A stretch of DNA of 64,000 nucleotides from CAXRDE01 sp964229355 (GTDB lineage Bacteria > Cyanobacteriota > Sericytochromatia > UBA7694). A model generated the notes under the pieces. That model did not search any database. It was given only the letters and a program-made list of their open reading frames with translations, and had not been told where the DNA came from. The stretch spans positions 310,001 through 374,000 of the forward strand of contig CAXRDE010000016.1 of NCBI GenBank assembly GCA_964229355.1, in the 5' to 3' direction. This document shows positions 8,916 to 17,879 of this stretch, in pieces (position 1 is the first letter of the stretch; each line of letters starts with the position of its first letter). The translations under genes were made by a program, and so were the position numbers.

Positions 8916-11760
8916 AGTCTTAACGCCAGACGCCTGTGAACGTTTACAGCAGGCCTGTCAAACGGTACTGCTGGACCCTCTGTCTTGTGTGGCTTTTGCC
9001 AGTGATGCCAGTTTTTACCGTTTGGTGCCCCAGGCTGTGGCCCGCCCGCAGCACCTGCATGAGATCCGTGCCCTTTTTGCCTGGAGCCAGGCAGAGCAGA
9101 TTCCTCTGGTCTTTCGGGCCGGGGGCACGAGCTTGTCAGGGCAAGCCATTACGGATGGGGTGCTGGTAGATGTGTCACGCCACTGGCGAGGATTCTCAGT
9201 CCAGGCGCAGGACGATATTCCCGCAGCGATTGTGTGTGCACAACCCGGTGTGGTGGGGGGGCATTTAAACGCTTTTTTACAGTCCTTTGGCCGTAAAATA
9301 GGTCCCGATCCCGCCTCGATTCAGAGCTGTATGGTCGGGGGAATCGTGGCCAATAACGCCAGTGGTATGTGCTGCGGCGTCCAGCAGAATACTTACCATA
9401 CTCTTGATTCGTTGGTGTTTATGTTGCCGGATGGTACCTGTTATGACACTGCAAAGCCCGCTGATCACCTCCGATTTGCCGAGGAGCAGGCAAAGCTGTG
9501 CCGCACGATTCTGCATTTACGAGAGCGCTTGTTGCAAGACAAAGCCCTTGCTGAGCGGGTACGCCGCAAGTACCGTCAGAAAAACACCACGGGTTATGGG
9601 CTGAATGCTTTTTTAGATTTTTCAGATCCCTTTGCCATTTTTCGCCATGTGCTGGTGGGCTCAGAAGGGACCCTTGCTTTTATTGCTGAAGTGCGGTTGC
9701 GTACCTGTGTTGTGGGCGCTTTTCGCAGCACGGGTTTATTGCTTTTTCCCCAGGTGGAAGCGGCGTGTCAGGCCCTTGATGCGCTGCGGCCCCATTGCGA
9801 AGCTCTGGAGCTTATGGACGCGAGTTCTCTGAGGTGCTTACCCGTAGCGGCGCTTCAGCCCTGGTGGCCAGACTGGCCAGAGGGGACTGCCCTGGATGGC
9901 CATCAGGAGCCCTGTGCCCTTTTAATTGAATGTCAGGCAGAAAGCGCTCCGTTATTGCAACAGCGTCTGCTGGCTCTGGAAGGGGTGATAGACACCTTGC
10001 CACTCTTACAGAGGGTGTCCATGACGCAAGATCCAGACGCCCAGGCTTTGCTCTGGAAGTTACGTAAAGGGCTTTACCCTTCGGTGGGGGCTGTGCGACA
10101 ACAGGGAACGGCGGTGGTTATTGAAGACGTGGTCTTTCCACCTGAGCACCTGGCACAAGGTATTGCTGGTTTACAAGCGCTTTTTAAAACCCATGGCTAT
10201 ACCGCAGAGCAGGGATCCGGGGGGATTATATTTGGTCACGCCATGGACGCCAACGTGCATTTTGTCTTGACCCAGGGCTTTGATGATCAGGCGGCAGTGC
10301 AACGCTATGGGGCTTTTATGCAGGATTTAGTAGCGCTGGTGTTGACTTTGGGGGGTGCCTTAAAGGCTGAACACGGTACCGGTCGCAACGTGGCCCCCTT
10401 TGTCGAAGCTGAGTGGGGCTCTGAAGCCCTGTCCATTATGCAGGCCTTAAAGGCTGCGGTGGATCCGCAAGGCTTACTCAATCCCGGCGTCATTTTAAAC
10501 GCAGATCCTGAAAGCCATTTACAGCATTTAAAGATCTTGCCCCGTATTGATGCCGAAGTGGACCGTTGTACGGAATGTGGTTTTTGCGAGCCGGTGTGCC
10601 CGAGTCGGCGTTTGACTTTGACACCCCGGCAGCGCATTGTGTTGCGTCGCGAAAGAGAACGTCTACGCCAGGCTCATCAATTGCAGGCGCTTCAGGACTT
10701 GGACGCTGCGTATGCGTATGCGGGACTGGATACCTGCGCCACGGACAGCTTGTGTGCCAGCGCCTGCCCCGTGGGGATTGATACGGGCGCCCTGGTGAAG
10801 CGTCTGCGCGCTGAAGGCCTTTCTCAAGCTGCCCAAAAGCAAGCCGGGTGGGCTTCTCGCCAGTTCTCACATCTTGAAAAGGGTATGCGTTGGGCATTGA
10901 CGCTCGGGCATGTGGGTTCAGCGCTGGGGGCAGAGCCCCTGATGAACTACACCTTACGGCAGGTGAGTAAAGGGCTTGGGACTCCCTTGCCCCAGTGGCA
11001 TCACGATCTGCCACCGGTGAATCGAGAGCGTTTGCCCGTAAACGAACCCACGGATCCAGAATTTGTTTACTTTCCTTCTTGTTTGAGTCGAAACCTGGGC
11101 TATGAGGATGCACCCCCGCTGCCGAAAGTTGTGATGCAGTTGGCCGAGCGGGCACAGTTAAAAGTGCATTTGCCCGCTGAGGTGGTGGGACATTGCTGTG
11201 GTTTGCCCTTCGGCTCGAAAGGTTTTACATTGGCAGATCAGAGGGCGCTAAAAGCCACCACAGACATGTTATGGCGGGTAACGCAGCAGGGGCGTCTGCC
11301 GGTGATTATGGACACCAGTCCCTGCACGCACCATTTGCACACCCATTTGCAAGCGCAGGGTATAACCATCATGGACTTTGTCACCTTTAGTGCGCGTTAT
11401 CTGGTGCCCCGTTTGGCCTTACAACCCGTTTATGAGCACGTGTACGCTTACCCGGTTTGCGCGGTACAAAAAATGGGGTTGACGCAGGATTTTATGCATG
11501 TGGTGCAGCGCTGCGCCCAACGGGTCAGTCAACCTTTAGTGGCCACCTGCTGCGGTACGGCGGGCGACCGGGGGTTGATGTACCCAGAACTTACAGAGAT
11601 GGCTCTGCAGGATGTGTCGCGACAGCTCCAGGAAACGCCTGTGAAGACATTGTGCGCCACCAGCCGCTCGTGCGAAATGGGCATGGGCTTACATTTAGAT
11701 TCGGAGCCGGTGTCATTGGCACATGTGTTATGGGCAGCGGTACAAGGAGAAAAAACATGA
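8905..11760 (+). CDS. FAD/Fe-S D-lactate dehydrogenase, Dld-II type
   Basis: A respiratory flavoprotein of about 950 residues. The N-terminal FAD-binding PCMH domain contains FRAGGTSLSGQAI near residue 70, followed by the FAD-oxidase C domain with GHAMDANVHF (near 442) and EHGTGRN (near 488). A ferredoxin-like pair of Cys clusters follows (CTECGFCEPVCP near 554; CATDSLCASACP near 610), then two CCG domains (CCGLPFGS near 763; CCGTAGD near 881). This order and the motifs match Dld-II quinone-dependent D-lactate dehydrogenases, which oxidise D-lactate to pyruvate at the inner membrane face. Other 2-hydroxyacids such as D-2-hydroxyglutarate are possible substrates. The start at 8905 is chosen over 8896 or the upstream GTG to limit overlap. 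Its stop overlaps the next gene by ATGA. Confidence 0.88.
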   Translation: MKTKVLTPDACERLQQACQTVLLDPLSCVAFASDASFYRLVPQAVARPQHLHEIRALFAWSQAEQIPLVFRAGGTSLSGQAITDGVLVDVSRHWRGFSVQAQDDIPAAIVCAQPGVVGGHLNAFLQSFGRKIGPDPASIQSCMVGGIVANNASGMCCGVQQNTYHTLDSLVFMLPDGTCYDTAKPADHLRFAEEQAKLCRTILHLRERLLQDKALAERVRRKYRQKNTTGYGLNAFLDFSDPFAIFRHVLVGSEGTLAFIAEVRLRTCVVGAFRSTGLLLFPQVEAACQALDALRPHCEALELMDASSLRCLPVAALQPWWPDWPEGTALDGHQEPCALLIECQAESAPLLQQRLLALEGVIDTLPLLQRVSMTQDPDAQALLWKLRKGLYPSVGAVRQQGTAVVIEDVVFPPEHLAQGIAGLQALFKTHGYTAEQGSGGIIFGHAMDANVHFVLTQGFDDQAAVQRYGAFMQDLVALVLTLGGALKAEHGTGRNVAPFVEAEWGSEALSIMQALKAAVDPQGLLNPGVILNADPESHLQHLKILPRIDAEVDRCTECGFCEPVCPSRRLTLTPRQRIVLRRERERLRQAHQLQALQDLDAAYAYAGLDTCATDSLCASACPVGIDTGALVKRLRAEGLSQAAQKQAGWASRQFSHLEKGMRWALTLGHVGSALGAEPLMNYTLRQVSKGLGTPLPQWHHDLPPVNRERLPVNEPTDPEFVYFPSCLSRNLGYEDAPPLPKVVMQLAERAQLKVHLPAEVVGHCCGLPFGSKGFTLADQRALKATTDMLWRVTQQGRLPVIMDTSPCTHHLHTHLQAQGITIMDFVTFSARYLVPRLALQPVYEHVYAYPVCAVQKMGLTQDFMHVVQRCAQRVSQPLVATCCGTAGDRGLMYPELTEMALQDVSRQLQETPVKTLCATSRSCEMGMGLHLDSEPVSLAHVLWAAVQGEKT

Positions 11761-12635
11761 GAGACCTCTGTGGACTTGCTTTGACGCTGGGAGCTGTGTT
11801 TCTGTCTCCGGCTCTTGCTTCGGCCTCGCTGGTAACGCCGCCTGTGCAATGGGCTGCTACCGTGCCTGAGGCTTTGAGCGCTGCCGATGAGCAGCTCTTA
11901 AACGCTGCCCTGACGGGCAATCGGGAAGGGATTCGCCAGGCCCTGGCAGCGGGGGCGCGTTTAGAAGCTCGCGATCGGCGTCTGGATTTAACCCCTTTGA
12001 TGCTGGCGCTTTACCGCGATCATCCGCTGGCGTTTGCGGATCTTTTGCAGGCAGGAGCAGATGTAAATGCCCGCAACCCCAGGGGCCAAACTCCGTTAAT
12101 GATGTTGGCCAGCGGGGGACAATTGAACCTGGTACAAAAAGTGCTTGAGGTGGGGGCCTCACTGAATGCTCAGGATGAACTGGGAAATACCGCCCTGATG
12201 TGGGCGGCCTACTGGGGGCACCTGGCTGTGGTAGAGCATCTGCTGAAGGCACAGGCCAACGCGACCTTAAGCAATGACGATGGCAATACTGCTTTACACC
12301 TGGCGGCTTCAGGAGGTCTTGCCAATCAAACCCGTAAACTTTTGCAAAAACCCACGTTTACCGCTGTGGGGCGTCGACTTCAAGGTGAAAAAGTCGCAGA
12401 CACCAAAGTGGTGTTGTTTCAGCGACTTATTGCCGCAGGAGCCCCTGTAGATGCGGTCAATCGCTGGGGCCAAAGCGCACTGATGTTGAGTGCAGAGCAG
12501 GGGGCCTGGGAGCCCATTGCGCATCTGATAGCGGCCGGTGCTTCGGTGCAGCGTGCGGATCTTCAAGGTCAAACCCTCAAAGACTATTTAACCCGGGCGG
12601 GTTATGCCCAATGGGTAGAGCGTTTGCGCCCATGA
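11757..12635 (+). CDS. Exported ankyrin-repeat protein
   Basis: A 292-residue protein with a signal peptide (MRDLCGLALTLGAVF, cleavage near ALASA) followed by about five ankyrin repeats: helix-turn-helix units with D-x-x-x-x-T-P-L-M and A-A-x-x-G-H patterns (for example GNTALMWAAYWGHLAVVEHL). It should lie in the periplasm and act as a protein-binding scaffold. The partner is unknown. AAGGAG sits 7 nt before the ATG, and the ATG overlaps the D-lactate dehydrogenase stop in an ATGA, so translation is coupled. The frame remains open upstream, but that part is a shadow of the dehydrogenase gene. Confidence 0.88.
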   Translation: MRDLCGLALTLGAVFLSPALASASLVTPPVQWAATVPEALSAADEQLLNAALTGNREGIRQALAAGARLEARDRRLDLTPLMLALYRDHPLAFADLLQAGADVNARNPRGQTPLMMLASGGQLNLVQKVLEVGASLNAQDELGNTALMWAAYWGHLAVVEHLLKAQANATLSNDDGNTALHLAASGGLANQTRKLLQKPTFTAVGRRLQGEKVADTKVVLFQRLIAAGAPVDAVNRWGQSALMLSAEQGAWEPIAHLIAAGASVQRADLQGQTLKDYLTRAGYAQWVERLRP

Positions 12636-13465
12636 CCCACGAGACCGATATGATGTTGAGTGGTATTCCGGGCACCAGTTTATGGGGGCTAAAAGCCCGT
12701 GCCGAGGAGCATGAAAACCCAGAGGGACTTTTTCAAGATGCATTGGCCCAGCAATGGTTTCGGAAGCTTTCGCCCTTTTTCTCGCCCGCTCTGGCCCGGT
12801 GGTATACGCCCACCTTGCAGCGCTCGATTGCTTTGCGCACCGATATCTTAGATCGGGCGGTACGCATGCATATACAGCGTCACCAGAACCCGGTAATTAT
12901 TGAAATGGGCGCGGGTTTTTCGACCCGTTACCACCGCCTTCAAGCTGAGAGTGTGTTGTGGTATGAGTGGGATCTGCCGGAAATGATTGAGGTACGCCTG
13001 GGCTTGCAAGAGCCTCAACATCCAACGCACCACTATTTGGCGTATTCTTTAACCGATGAGGCCTGGTGTTCACAGCTAAATCGTGAGGATCCTGAGCGCT
13101 ATCTGTTTATTGCCGAAGGCTTGTTTATGTACTTCCCCCGTGAAACCATTGAAGCTTTAATCGCGCGCTTAAGACTCTTTTTTTCAGGCGCTTCTATGGC
13201 TTTTGATGTACTGGGGGCCTTAAATTTTAAGGGGGCTCAGGCACCGGGCGAGGAGGTCGATGCCCCTGTCTATTGGGGGGTCAAGAACACGGAGCACCTG
13301 TACGCGGAACTCGGGGTGACCAGAATGGAGCCGGATCTCACCCTGCCGGCGCAAATTCGGCGTTACGGGCATTATCGGGGTTATTTAAAACCGTTGGAAC
13401 GTTGGGTGTTATCGCAGCGCTGGCTGACGCGGCGTATGGGAGGCACCCTCTTTGCCCAACTGTGA
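12632..13465 (+). CDS. LCM-family (leucine carboxyl methyltransferase-like) SAM methyltransferase
   Basis: A class I SAM-dependent O-methyltransferase of about 277 residues. It resembles the LCM/PPM1/TcmP-type family: an early F-R-x-L segment, VIIEMGAGFSTRY as the SAM-binding GxG loop, a Y-E-W-D-L-P motif for the acidic ribose contact, and LFIAEGLFMYFPRE as motif IV. Small bacterial members methylate carboxyl or hydroxyl groups of metabolites; the substrate here is unknown. The ATG at 12632 overlaps the ankyrin gene stop (ATGA), so this is the last gene of a coupled run with the dehydrogenase. An ATG at 12611 is less likely. It ends convergently with the LPP20-like gene. Confidence 0.82.
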   Translation: MTHETDMMLSGIPGTSLWGLKARAEEHENPEGLFQDALAQQWFRKLSPFFSPALARWYTPTLQRSIALRTDILDRAVRMHIQRHQNPVIIEMGAGFSTRYHRLQAESVLWYEWDLPEMIEVRLGLQEPQHPTHHYLAYSLTDEAWCSQLNREDPERYLFIAEGLFMYFPRETIEALIARLRLFFSGASMAFDVLGALNFKGAQAPGEEVDAPVYWGVKNTEHLYAELGVTRMEPDLTLPAQIRRYGHYRGYLKPLERWVLSQRWLTRRMGGTLFAQL

Positions 13466-13491
13466 TTCGGCAAAGCGGGTGCGAGGGCATG

Positions 13492-14406
13492 TTATTTGTC
13501 TTTATCGATCAAAAAGACCACTTTAGAACTGTTTAAAAAACCGCTTTTTTGATTGGCAGCCATGAGTTGGTTTGCTTGCTCCGCGCTAATGACGGCATCG
13601 GTCTGATGCACACCACCACCGGAGCGTACTGCTTTGATGACAAGCGGGTTACGGCCCACACGGGCATTAGACTGGGCGCGGGCTAAGGAGTCTGCGTAAG
13701 CCACAATACCACTGTTGACCACCATATCGGGGTCAATGGGCTGGTCCCCGACATAGATTTCGCGTCCCTGGGTATCTAAAATTTGAGGGCTCATAGCCGG
13801 GGTGACTTTATGTCCGCGACAGTCAATAATAACGCCCGTATAATCCCCTGCTTCGGGTGTCGGGATGGGGGTTTCAACCACAGTGGGCTGATTGTTATTT
13901 AAAGGGGGACTTTGGTAACTGGGCACCGTACGAATTTGCTTGCGCTCAATAATTTCGGGTACCATCACCGATGACAGACTGTTTGAGCCAAACAGAGACA
14001 GGGAAACGGTAACTTCCACCGTGCCGTCAGACATATATTTGTAATTGCCAACCTTGGCACCTTTCACCAGTGCGGACACACGGGTCTTAACGATGTCGCT
14101 TTCGACCACGTAGTTTTGCACCAGGGTTTCGGCATCCACTTGTACACCATTAATAGCTTCTGCCAGTTGGCGATAACCATCTACAACGGCGGCCCGTTGG
14201 GCCATAAGGCGTTTTTGTCCTGCGCTCATGCCGGCTTTAGCGGGCGCTGCTCCTGTGCCGGTAACGCTAATTTGACCATTGCTCCAGTCCAGTTGACCAT
14301 TGGCGACGTTCTGAATAACCTGGGCTTTACTGGCGAGCGGGGCGCTCATGAGCGGGGTTAAACCAAGGCTTAATCCCAACGCCAAAGAAAAAAGACGTGT
14401 TTTCAT
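13492..14406 (-). CDS. LPP20-domain exported protein
   Basis: A 304-residue exported protein with a signal peptide (MKTRLFSLALGLSLGLTPL, cleavage near APLASKA). Residues about 60-150 fit the LPP20 family: AQRAAVVDGYRQLAEAI followed by a strand repeat ending DGTVEVTVSLSLFG. A second region with a DCRG..V.PAMSPQI motif and Y-V-G-D follows, seen in several LPP20 proteins as a FlgT-like or DUF-type extension. LPP20 proteins are envelope-associated; a flagellar-base link is known for FlgT but cannot be claimed here. AGGAG lies 11 nt upstream of the ATG. A promoter with TTTACC and TGTAAT spaced 16 nt is visible upstream. Confidence 0.82.
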   Translation of the reverse strand: MKTRLFSLALGLSLGLTPLMSAPLASKAQVIQNVANGQLDWSNGQISVTGTGAAPAKAGMSAGQKRLMAQRAAVVDGYRQLAEAINGVQVDAETLVQNYVVESDIVKTRVSALVKGAKVGNYKYMSDGTVEVTVSLSLFGSNSLSSVMVPEIIERKQIRTVPSYQSPPLNNNQPTVVETPIPTPEAGDYTGVIIDCRGHKVTPAMSPQILDTQGREIYVGDQPIDPDMVVNSGIVAYADSLARAQSNARVGRNPLVIKAVRSGGGVHQTDAVISAEQANQLMAANQKSGFLNSSKVVFLIDKDK

Positions 14407-14438
14407 ATTGTATTTGACTCCTTTAGGGGTATCTGCTT

Positions 14439-14466
14439 ATTACATTAAGATGACATTTTAGGTAAA
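14439..14466 (-). promoter_or_regulatory. Putative sigma-70-type promoter of the LPP20 gene
   Basis: On the minus strand, TTTACC (-35) and TGTAAT (-10) are separated by 16 nt. The -10 ends about 32 nt before the ATG. Matches are 4/6 and 5/6 to consensus, so this is likely but unproven. Confidence 0.45.
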
Positions 14467-14557
14467 AATGTTCCCAGGGGCTTAATATTTCGTATCTTAC
14501 TCTATTTCTTAGGGGACTTAGTGAGAGCCAGCTAACACTTTATTCGGGAAATGGCTG

Positions 14558-14588
14558 TTAAAAAACCGGGAAGCACAAGGCTTCCCGG
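14558..14588 (-). terminator. Rho-independent terminator of the GNAT gene
   Basis: CCGGGAAGC and GCTTCCCGG form a 9-bp stem with a 5-nt loop. Read on the minus strand it is followed by TTTTTT and lies 36 nt after the GNAT stop codon. Confidence 0.88.
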
Positions 14589-14623
14589 CAGATTACAAAG
14601 CAAAACTTCAAAGGGTGAGGGAT

Positions 14624-15175
14624 CTAGACCTCGTATAAATAAAGATCAAAGCCTTCCTCGTAGTAGCCCTCTAGACATCCCTGGTTCCAGTTCAGAATAT
14701 CTTCTGTACGGGTGGCTTTTTGTTCAAAACCATATTTGGTATAGGCTTTAACGGCCCATGTGGCTTCAGGGTGAGCAATCAGATACATTCCTTTTTTATT
14801 GTGCTGGCGCGCTTTTTGTTGCGCAAAATCGAGAAAACGGCGTCCGTAACCATTGCCCATGTATTTTGTATCTAAATAGAGGTAGCCAATGTAGACGTAA
14901 TCTCCAAAGTATTGAAGCGACAAGGTTCCCACAGGATCTCCATTGACGTTATAGCCCAGGTAGAAATCCCGTTGGTGAAAGTTTTTCTCTTCCCACTGGG
15001 TGTCCACGTAGTGTTCGTCCATGTCTTCTTCAGCCACGAACTCAGCGTACCAATCTGCTGACGAGCGGATCATGCGGGACACAATGGCCATTTCTTTGCG
15101 GCTAACGGTTTGAATATTTAGGGTGCGTTTCGCTGGTGTGGTTTGGGTTGTACGTTCAAGGGTTTGAGTTTGCAT
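14624..15175 (-). CDS. GNAT family N-acetyltransferase
   Basis: A 183-residue cytoplasmic acetyltransferase. The core GNAT motif A is visible as IGYLYLDTKYMGNGYGRRFL: beta strand, then a Q/R-x-x-G-x-G/A acetyl-CoA phosphate loop in the variant MGNGYG. It is followed by motif B (AVKAYTKYGFE). The first 20 residues are Thr/Gln-rich and unstructured. The substrate is unknown. AGGAG sits 6 nt before the ATG. It is a single-gene unit with its own terminator and an A+T-rich upstream region shared with the divergent cysteine peptidase gene. Confidence 0.9.
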   Translation of the reverse strand: MQTQTLERTTQTTPAKRTLNIQTVSRKEMAIVSRMIRSSADWYAEFVAEEDMDEHYVDTQWEEKNFHQRDFYLGYNVNGDPVGTLSLQYFGDYVYIGYLYLDTKYMGNGYGRRFLDFAQQKARQHNKKGMYLIAHPEATWAVKAYTKYGFEQKATRTEDILNWNQGCLEGYYEEGFDLYLYEV

Positions 15176-15438
15176 TAAATTCTCCTGTTTTTTTAATCAT
15201 ATTTTTATATATCAAAATATGTTTTTAATCGATAAAAACTATTATTGTTTTTCAGCATACCACAAAAAAATCAAATCAAAAGGCTTGTGGGCCATAAAAA
15301 AGGCTTTTGATTCGCTGTGTGAGGGTGTGTTTACGGGGGATTGGCAAAATATGTTAAATTTTGTTAATCTATAAGCAAAGAATTTTTACACAAGTTTTGG
15401 CGACTTGCTGTCGAGGAATAAGGTAAAGAGGTGCTTTT

Positions 15439-16320
15439 GTGAGTCAGTGGCAATTAGGTGGACTTCAGTCTCCCGGACAGCTGTTTCAAGCCCCACCAGC
15501 TTCTGCTGGGGCGTCACAGCCATTGCTTTCGCCTGCGCAGCTGACCTCTCTTGCCCGTCCTGCACCTACACCCCCTGCCCCGCCATCTCCGCCTAAGCTC
15601 GGGGGAGCAGATCAGTTTGCGGGGGTTTCTCGACTGCTTTCACAACAGGGACGGCTACCGGCAACGCCATTGCCTCTTTCTCCAAAACCGCTTCCTCCGA
15701 AACCTTTGGCTCCTATTAGCGCCCTTGCCCCACCAGTGGCTCCTAAGTTGGAGGAACCTGCCCACCAGCCCCTTGAGGACACCTTCGTGTTTCAGTTTGA
15801 GGAAATTGGCAAAGAAGGATCACGTATGGAGGCTCAGGGCAATTGTGGTCCCGCTTCGGCGGCGATCATTATTCAAGAATTTGGTGTGGAAGCGCCCACC
15901 ATGCGGGATTTGCGTCGCGAAGTGGGCGCACCCACGGGCAGTGCTAACCGTGCCTATGCCCTCACCACTGATCAGGTGGGTAAGGCTGTGCAAGAAACCC
16001 TGGCTGAACACAATATTAAAGTAGAATATGAAGTGCACGGGCTTTCGACAAATGTGGATCGTGTCTTGAACCAGATGCGAGACAAACTCGCGGCCGGTGA
16101 AAAAGTAATTTTGCTGTCTTCAAACCTGGCGAGCCAGTCACGGGGGCATTATGTAGTGGTTAAAGAAGTGCGCCAAGATGGCTCCATTGTGATTGACGAT
16201 CCGGGACGCCGCAACGGGGAAAATGATGTTTACTCGCGCAGTCGCCTGGAGCAGACCTTAAAAACCCGCGTCAATCGCTATGGCCTCAGTAACAGCCTTA
16301 TTTCTTTCAAAGCCGTATAA
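15439..16320 (+). CDS. C39-like cysteine peptidase with proline-rich N-terminus
   Basis: A 293-residue protein with two parts. Residues 1-110 are Pro/Ala/Ser/Leu-rich and disordered. Residues 115-293 form a papain-like C39-type domain (Peptidase_C39_2 style) with Cys136 in GNCGPASAA, His237 in GHYVVVKEV and Asp253/254 in VIDDPG. Such domains cleave peptides or process cell-wall-linked targets. There is no Sec or lipoprotein signal, so export, if any, uses another route. The GTG start has AAGAGG about 8 nt upstream. A possible promoter TTGGCA/17 nt/TTAATC lies at 15341-15369. A second protein of this type lies at 58739-59677. Confidence 0.82.
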   Translation: MSQWQLGGLQSPGQLFQAPPASAGASQPLLSPAQLTSLARPAPTPPAPPSPPKLGGADQFAGVSRLLSQQGRLPATPLPLSPKPLPPKPLAPISALAPPVAPKLEEPAHQPLEDTFVFQFEEIGKEGSRMEAQGNCGPASAAIIIQEFGVEAPTMRDLRREVGAPTGSANRAYALTTDQVGKAVQETLAEHNIKVEYEVHGLSTNVDRVLNQMRDKLAAGEKVILLSSNLASQSRGHYVVVKEVRQDGSIVIDDPGRRNGENDVYSRSRLEQTLKTRVNRYGLSNSLISFKAV

Positions 16321-16323
16321 GGG

Positions 16324-16360
16324 AATTACGCTTTAAAAGCGGCTGTAATTTTCTTTTTTT
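16324..16360 (+). terminator. Weak terminator after the C39-like gene
   Basis: ATTAC and GTAAT enclose a small GCTTT/AAAGC hairpin just after the peptidase stop codon, followed by a run of T interrupted by single C. The stem is imperfect, so termination may be partial. Confidence 0.4.
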
Positions 16361-16399
16361 CTCGTGTTATGATGTAAATATAAAGGAGTCTATTGCTTT

Positions 16400-17803
16400 A
16401 TGTCCCATCATGTCAATGTCAACCCCCATGTTTCTATTCCTGTGTACACTGCTCCACTGGTAAAAAACGCTTCACAGCCCGATCCTCTTGAAACGCCCCT
16501 CGAATCGCCTGTCGCAGCATCTGAGGTGTCAGAGGCTGCTGCGCCCACGGACCAGAATGAAACCCACGCCCAGGCACAAGCAGCGTTTTCGCCAACGGAT
16601 CCCCAGGTGTCCTTTTCTGCGGAAAAACCCGCTGTGGAGTTACCTCCCGTGCAGGTAGAGCCTGTGGCCAACGATCTGCCTGAACTCCAAAGTGGGCGAG
16701 CGGTGTTGCGGGGAGACGATCTTAAAGCCCGGCTTCAATTGCTAGAAACCCAGGCCAATCAGGGGGCTGAAGCCCTTTCTTCTCGCAAAGTAGAACTCGA
16801 ACAGCGCCTGACTTCTTTTGCCGAAGGCTCACCTCAGCGTCAGGAGATTCAGCAGACCCTTGAAGGGATTGATAAAGCGGTAGCACAATTGCGCGAGGTG
16901 CAAGCCAAGCTTGCGCAAAGTGAGCATCCTCAAAACGTTGCTGAGCTTCAAGCCTTGTTGGTCAATCAGGATAACGGCAAAGCAGAGGAAGAGCCCTTTA
17001 AAGCCCGTTTAACCTATGATAAGCCTGATGGGACACAAGCGACCTTTGACAATTTGTACGGAAAACGTACGGACGCGGGCATCAGAGATTATATTGCCCG
17101 CCTGGTTACGGAAACCCGTACCGCAGGGCCTCACGCGCTAGAACAGACGGAACAGACGGAACAGACGGAACAAGCCGTCGCCATGGCACAGCAAGAAACG
17201 GCTCAGGCGGTCGTGGACTTGTCTGCCGCTGAGCAAGCGCAAGCGGCGCCTGAGGGTGAAGTACCTCAAGAAGCCGGTGAAGCGTCTCAAGAAGCCAGTG
17301 TCGTGCCCGCTGCTGAAGCAACTCCTGAGGCCACAGCTGCTCAGGTTGCTACCGCTCAGGAGTCAGCGGCCGCGTCGCCTGCTTTGCTGAAGGCCATGGA
17401 GTTGCTCGATAGCCATGGGGAGGCTGTGGCAAAAATGACAGCATATCAGCTAAAGTTGCAAGACATGAGGCAGCAGGGGAACTCAGAAACCCTGATGGCC
17501 GATCCTGCAAATCAGCAATTGCTCAACGACATTCAGGGCTTTTTGCAAGAAAATCAAGGGCTATTGCAGGAGTTTAAACAGGTCTACGATCACCTGGCGC
17601 CTGCTGAGAAAACCCAGGTGGATCAACGACTCATTGAGCAAGAAATGCCGCGCTTCTTTGAAGCTCACCCTGAATTGGCAGAGGTTTCTTTAGCGGACGG
17701 GGAAGAGGCGACTTTACAAGTGGCTTCGCTTTGGCAAAACAGCAATAGCTGGGACTGGCTGATGCCTTCCTTTTCGCAGCAAGATCGGGTGATGATGGCT
17801 TAA
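16400..17803 (+). CDS. Low-complexity Gln/Glu/Ala-rich coiled-coil protein
   Basis: Unrecognised protein of 467 residues. It has no signal peptide or membrane segment. Residues 1-110 are disordered and Pro/Ala/Val-rich. Residues 110-180 contain charged heptads typical of a coiled coil. Residues 240-330 are almost entirely Ala, Glu, Gln, Thr and Val, including a short Glu-Gln-Thr repeat. A helical Gln/Leu-rich C-terminus follows. The composition resembles flagellar hook-length proteins, but no FliK C-terminal domain is evident. AAAGGAG lies 11-12 nt before the ATG. It ends at a strong bidirectional terminator. Confidence 0.75.
   Translation: MSHHVNVNPHVSIPVYTAPLVKNASQPDPLETPLESPVAASEVSEAAAPTDQNETHAQAQAAFSPTDPQVSFSAEKPAVELPPVQVEPVANDLPELQSGRAVLRGDDLKARLQLLETQANQGAEALSSRKVELEQRLTSFAEGSPQRQEIQQTLEGIDKAVAQLREVQAKLAQSEHPQNVAELQALLVNQDNGKAEEEPFKARLTYDKPDGTQATFDNLYGKRTDAGIRDYIARLVTETRTAGPHALEQTEQTEQTEQAVAMAQQETAQAVVDLSAAEQAQAAPEGEVPQEAGEASQEASVVPAAEATPEATAAQVATAQESAAASPALLKAMELLDSHGEAVAKMTAYQLKLQDMRQQGNSETLMADPANQQLLNDIQGFLQENQGLLQEFKQVYDHLAPAEKTQVDQRLIEQEMPRFFEAHPELAEVSLADGEEATLQVASLWQNSNSWDWLMPSFSQQDRVMMA
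17141..17167 (+). repeat. Three tandem copies of a 9-bp coding repeat
   Basis: GAACAGACG occurs three times in a row, encoding repeated Glu-Gln-Thr, and a diverged copy follows. The repeat is in frame, so slippage would change protein length without a frameshift. Confidence 0.9.
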
Positions 17804-17829
17804 GCAATTCTTTACGTTTATGCATTAAA

Positions 17830-17856
17830 AAAGGCCAGACATTATGTCTGGCCTTT
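17830..17856. terminator. Bidirectional rho-independent terminator
   Basis: AAAGGCCAGACA and TGTCTGGCCTTT pair perfectly over 12 bp around a 3-nt loop. It lies between convergent genes. A run of A on the left serves as the U tract for the minus-strand gene, and T-rich sequence lies to the right. Confidence 0.92.
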
Positions 17857-17879
17857 GATTTAACCTTTAAAAAGGAAGC

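Noticed and set aside
10490..11155. 221-codon reverse frame inside the D-lactate dehydrogenase gene
   Set aside because: Arg/Pro/Ser-rich shadow over the conserved Fe-S cluster region.
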